8,226 bases of DNA, taken from positions 1 through 8,226 of the forward strand of contig JAZDLC010000249.1 of assembly GCA_043802345.1 (NCBI GenBank), given 5' to 3'. This document shows positions 7,731 to 8,226 of this stretch, piece by piece. Every line of letters begins with the position of its first letter. Position 1 is the first letter of the stretch. Under the pieces are notes generated by a model, which was not told the origin of the DNA, searched no databases, and saw only the letters and a list, made by a program, of their open reading frames with translations. The position numbers and the translations under genes were made by a program. Source of the stretch: JAZDLC01 sp043802345 (GTDB taxonomy: Bacteria > Planctomycetota > B15-G4 > JADJEK01).

Positions 7731-8045
7731 ATGGGTACGGACACGGTTCTTTCCTTGGGCGACGACCCGCTCGACATCCTCGGTCTGTCCGCAGAGGCGA
7801 GCGACGAAGAGATCCGGGCCGCCTACCTGCGGAAGGTGAAGGAGTATCCCCCCGATCGGCATCCCGCCGAGTTCGAGCGCATCCGTGATGCCCACGAACT
7901 CCTGCGCGACCCACGACGCCGGGCGGATTTCCTGCTGCTTTCGGCCGATCTGGAGCGTTCGATCGCGTCGCTCCTGGACGACATGGAGAGCGGTCGGCAG
8001 TTCGCCGGGCCCCGGCCGTGGCTGGACGTGTTGAAGGAGCTGTGA
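7731..8045 (+). CDS. Small J-domain-like protein with degenerate HPD motif (PPD)
   Basis: 104-residue protein dominated by a DnaJ-type J domain: DPLDILGLS at 12-20, helix II with DEEIRAAYLRKVKEY at 25-39, the loop PPDRHP at 40-45, and helix III/IV with FERIRDAHELLRDPRRRADF at 48-67. In canonical J domains the loop is HPD and its histidine is required to stimulate Hsp70 ATP hydrolysis; here that residue is Pro40, while Pro41 and Asp42 remain. After the domain come a short helix (SADLERSIASLLDDMESG) and a hydrophobic end (PWLDVLKEL). There is no Gly/Phe region or zinc-binding domain, so this is not a full DnaJ. The start has GAGGAG at 7721-7726, four bases before the ATG. It lies 15 nt after the helical-repeat gene and 2 nt before the next gene, so the three are very likely one transcript. 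It may dock to an Hsp70-like partner without activating it, or use a divergent partner. Confidence 0.85.
   Translation: MGTDTVLSLGDDPLDILGLSAEASDEEIRAAYLRKVKEYPPDRHPAEFERIRDAHELLRDPRRRADFLLLSADLERSIASLLDDMESGRQFAGPRPWLDVLKEL
8034..8039 (+). promoter_or_regulatory. Shine-Dalgarno (AAGGAG) for the gene at 8048
   Basis: AAGGAG sits inside the last codons of the J-domain-like gene, eight bases before the ATG at 8048. It supports that start over the in-frame ATG at 8081 and indicates translational coupling across the 2-nt gap. Confidence 0.65.
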
Positions 8046-8047
8046 GC

Positions 8048-8226
8048 ATGGATCCGACCGAGGAGACCGACCACCACCCGATGGGCCGAACGGAGGCCGT
8101 GCGCCAGCGTCTGGTCGAACGGTTTGCCACATGGATTGAGGGCGTCCTCGCGCGCGAGACACCGCCGCGAGGGGTCGCCGCGGAGATCCTCGCGGAGCTC
8201 GATGGCACGTTTGATTTGCAGGAGGC
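8048..8226 (+). CDS. 3'-truncated gene, possible GrpE-like cochaperone N-terminus
   Basis: Only the first 59 codons are inside the window and the frame is still open at the edge. The visible part is a charged N-terminus (MDPTEETDHHPMGRTEAV) followed by a predicted helix (RQRLVERFATWIEGVLARE), then TPPRGVAAEILAELDG and the beginning of another segment. The pattern of an aromatic helix with a W-I/L-x-x-V-L core, then a Pro-Pro turn and a second helix, reminds me of small GrpE-type nucleotide-exchange factors encoded beside non-canonical Hsp70 genes in some environmental bacteria. That is a memory-based resemblance, and the diagnostic C-terminal part is not present. The position directly after a J-domain-like gene is consistent with it. 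The start is well supported by the upstream AAGGAG. If the GrpE reading is wrong it should be called hypothetical. Confidence 0.6.
   Translation, partial: MDPTEETDHHPMGRTEAVRQRLVERFATWIEGVLARETPPRGVAAEILAELDGTFDLQE

Noticed and set aside
1..8226. CRISPR array, tRNA, rRNA, transposase or insertion-sequence ends
   Set aside because: No regularly spaced repeats, cloverleaf-like segment, rRNA motif, transposase domain or terminal inverted repeats were found on reading through; a covariance-model or repeat search was not possible.

Overview
This is a gene-dense, high-GC bacterial stretch with every supported gene on the + strand. The long domain-fused nuclease-helicase, the small zinc-ribbon protein, the DUF4143 relic and the degenerate J-domain protein would fit an environmental lineage such as Acidobacteriota, Planctomycetota or a deltaproteobacterial group. 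That is an impression; nothing here fixes the taxon.

Left half (1-4487): three genes read as one operon with very short gaps (6 nt and 16 nt). The first is a TM0106-type nuclease-helicase, open at its 5' end, that joins a RecB-like PD-(D/E)XK nuclease, a helix-hairpin-helix stretch, an RNase H-like exonuclease domain and a superfamily 1 helicase. The second is a DnaQ-like DEDDh 3'-5' exonuclease with a C-terminal segment resembling a WYL ligand-sensing domain. The third is a 104-residue protein with two zinc ribbons and no assigned function. Together they look like a DNA- or RNA-processing module (repair or defence); that role is inferred from domains only.

Middle (4488-5051): right after the zinc-ribbon gene lies a truncated, frameshifted relic of an AAA ATPase/DUF4143 protein. 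Only the C-terminal ~120 codons remain, split over two frames by one apparent extra base near 4686-4689. About 190 nt without a recognisable gene follow. This scar separates the two operons.

Right half (5052-8226): a large alpha-helical, TPR-like protein of unknown function with a basic tail, then a 104-residue J-domain-like protein in which the essential HPD motif reads PPD, then the first 59 codons of a third gene that runs off the window and vaguely resembles small GrpE-like cochaperones. The gaps are 15 nt and 2 nt with good ribosome binding sites, so these are very probably co-transcribed. The arrangement suggests a non-canonical Hsp70-type chaperone operon whose Hsp70 subunit, if present, lies beyond the right edge.

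No tRNA, rRNA, CRISPR array, intact mobile element, convincing promoter or rho-independent terminator could be supported.
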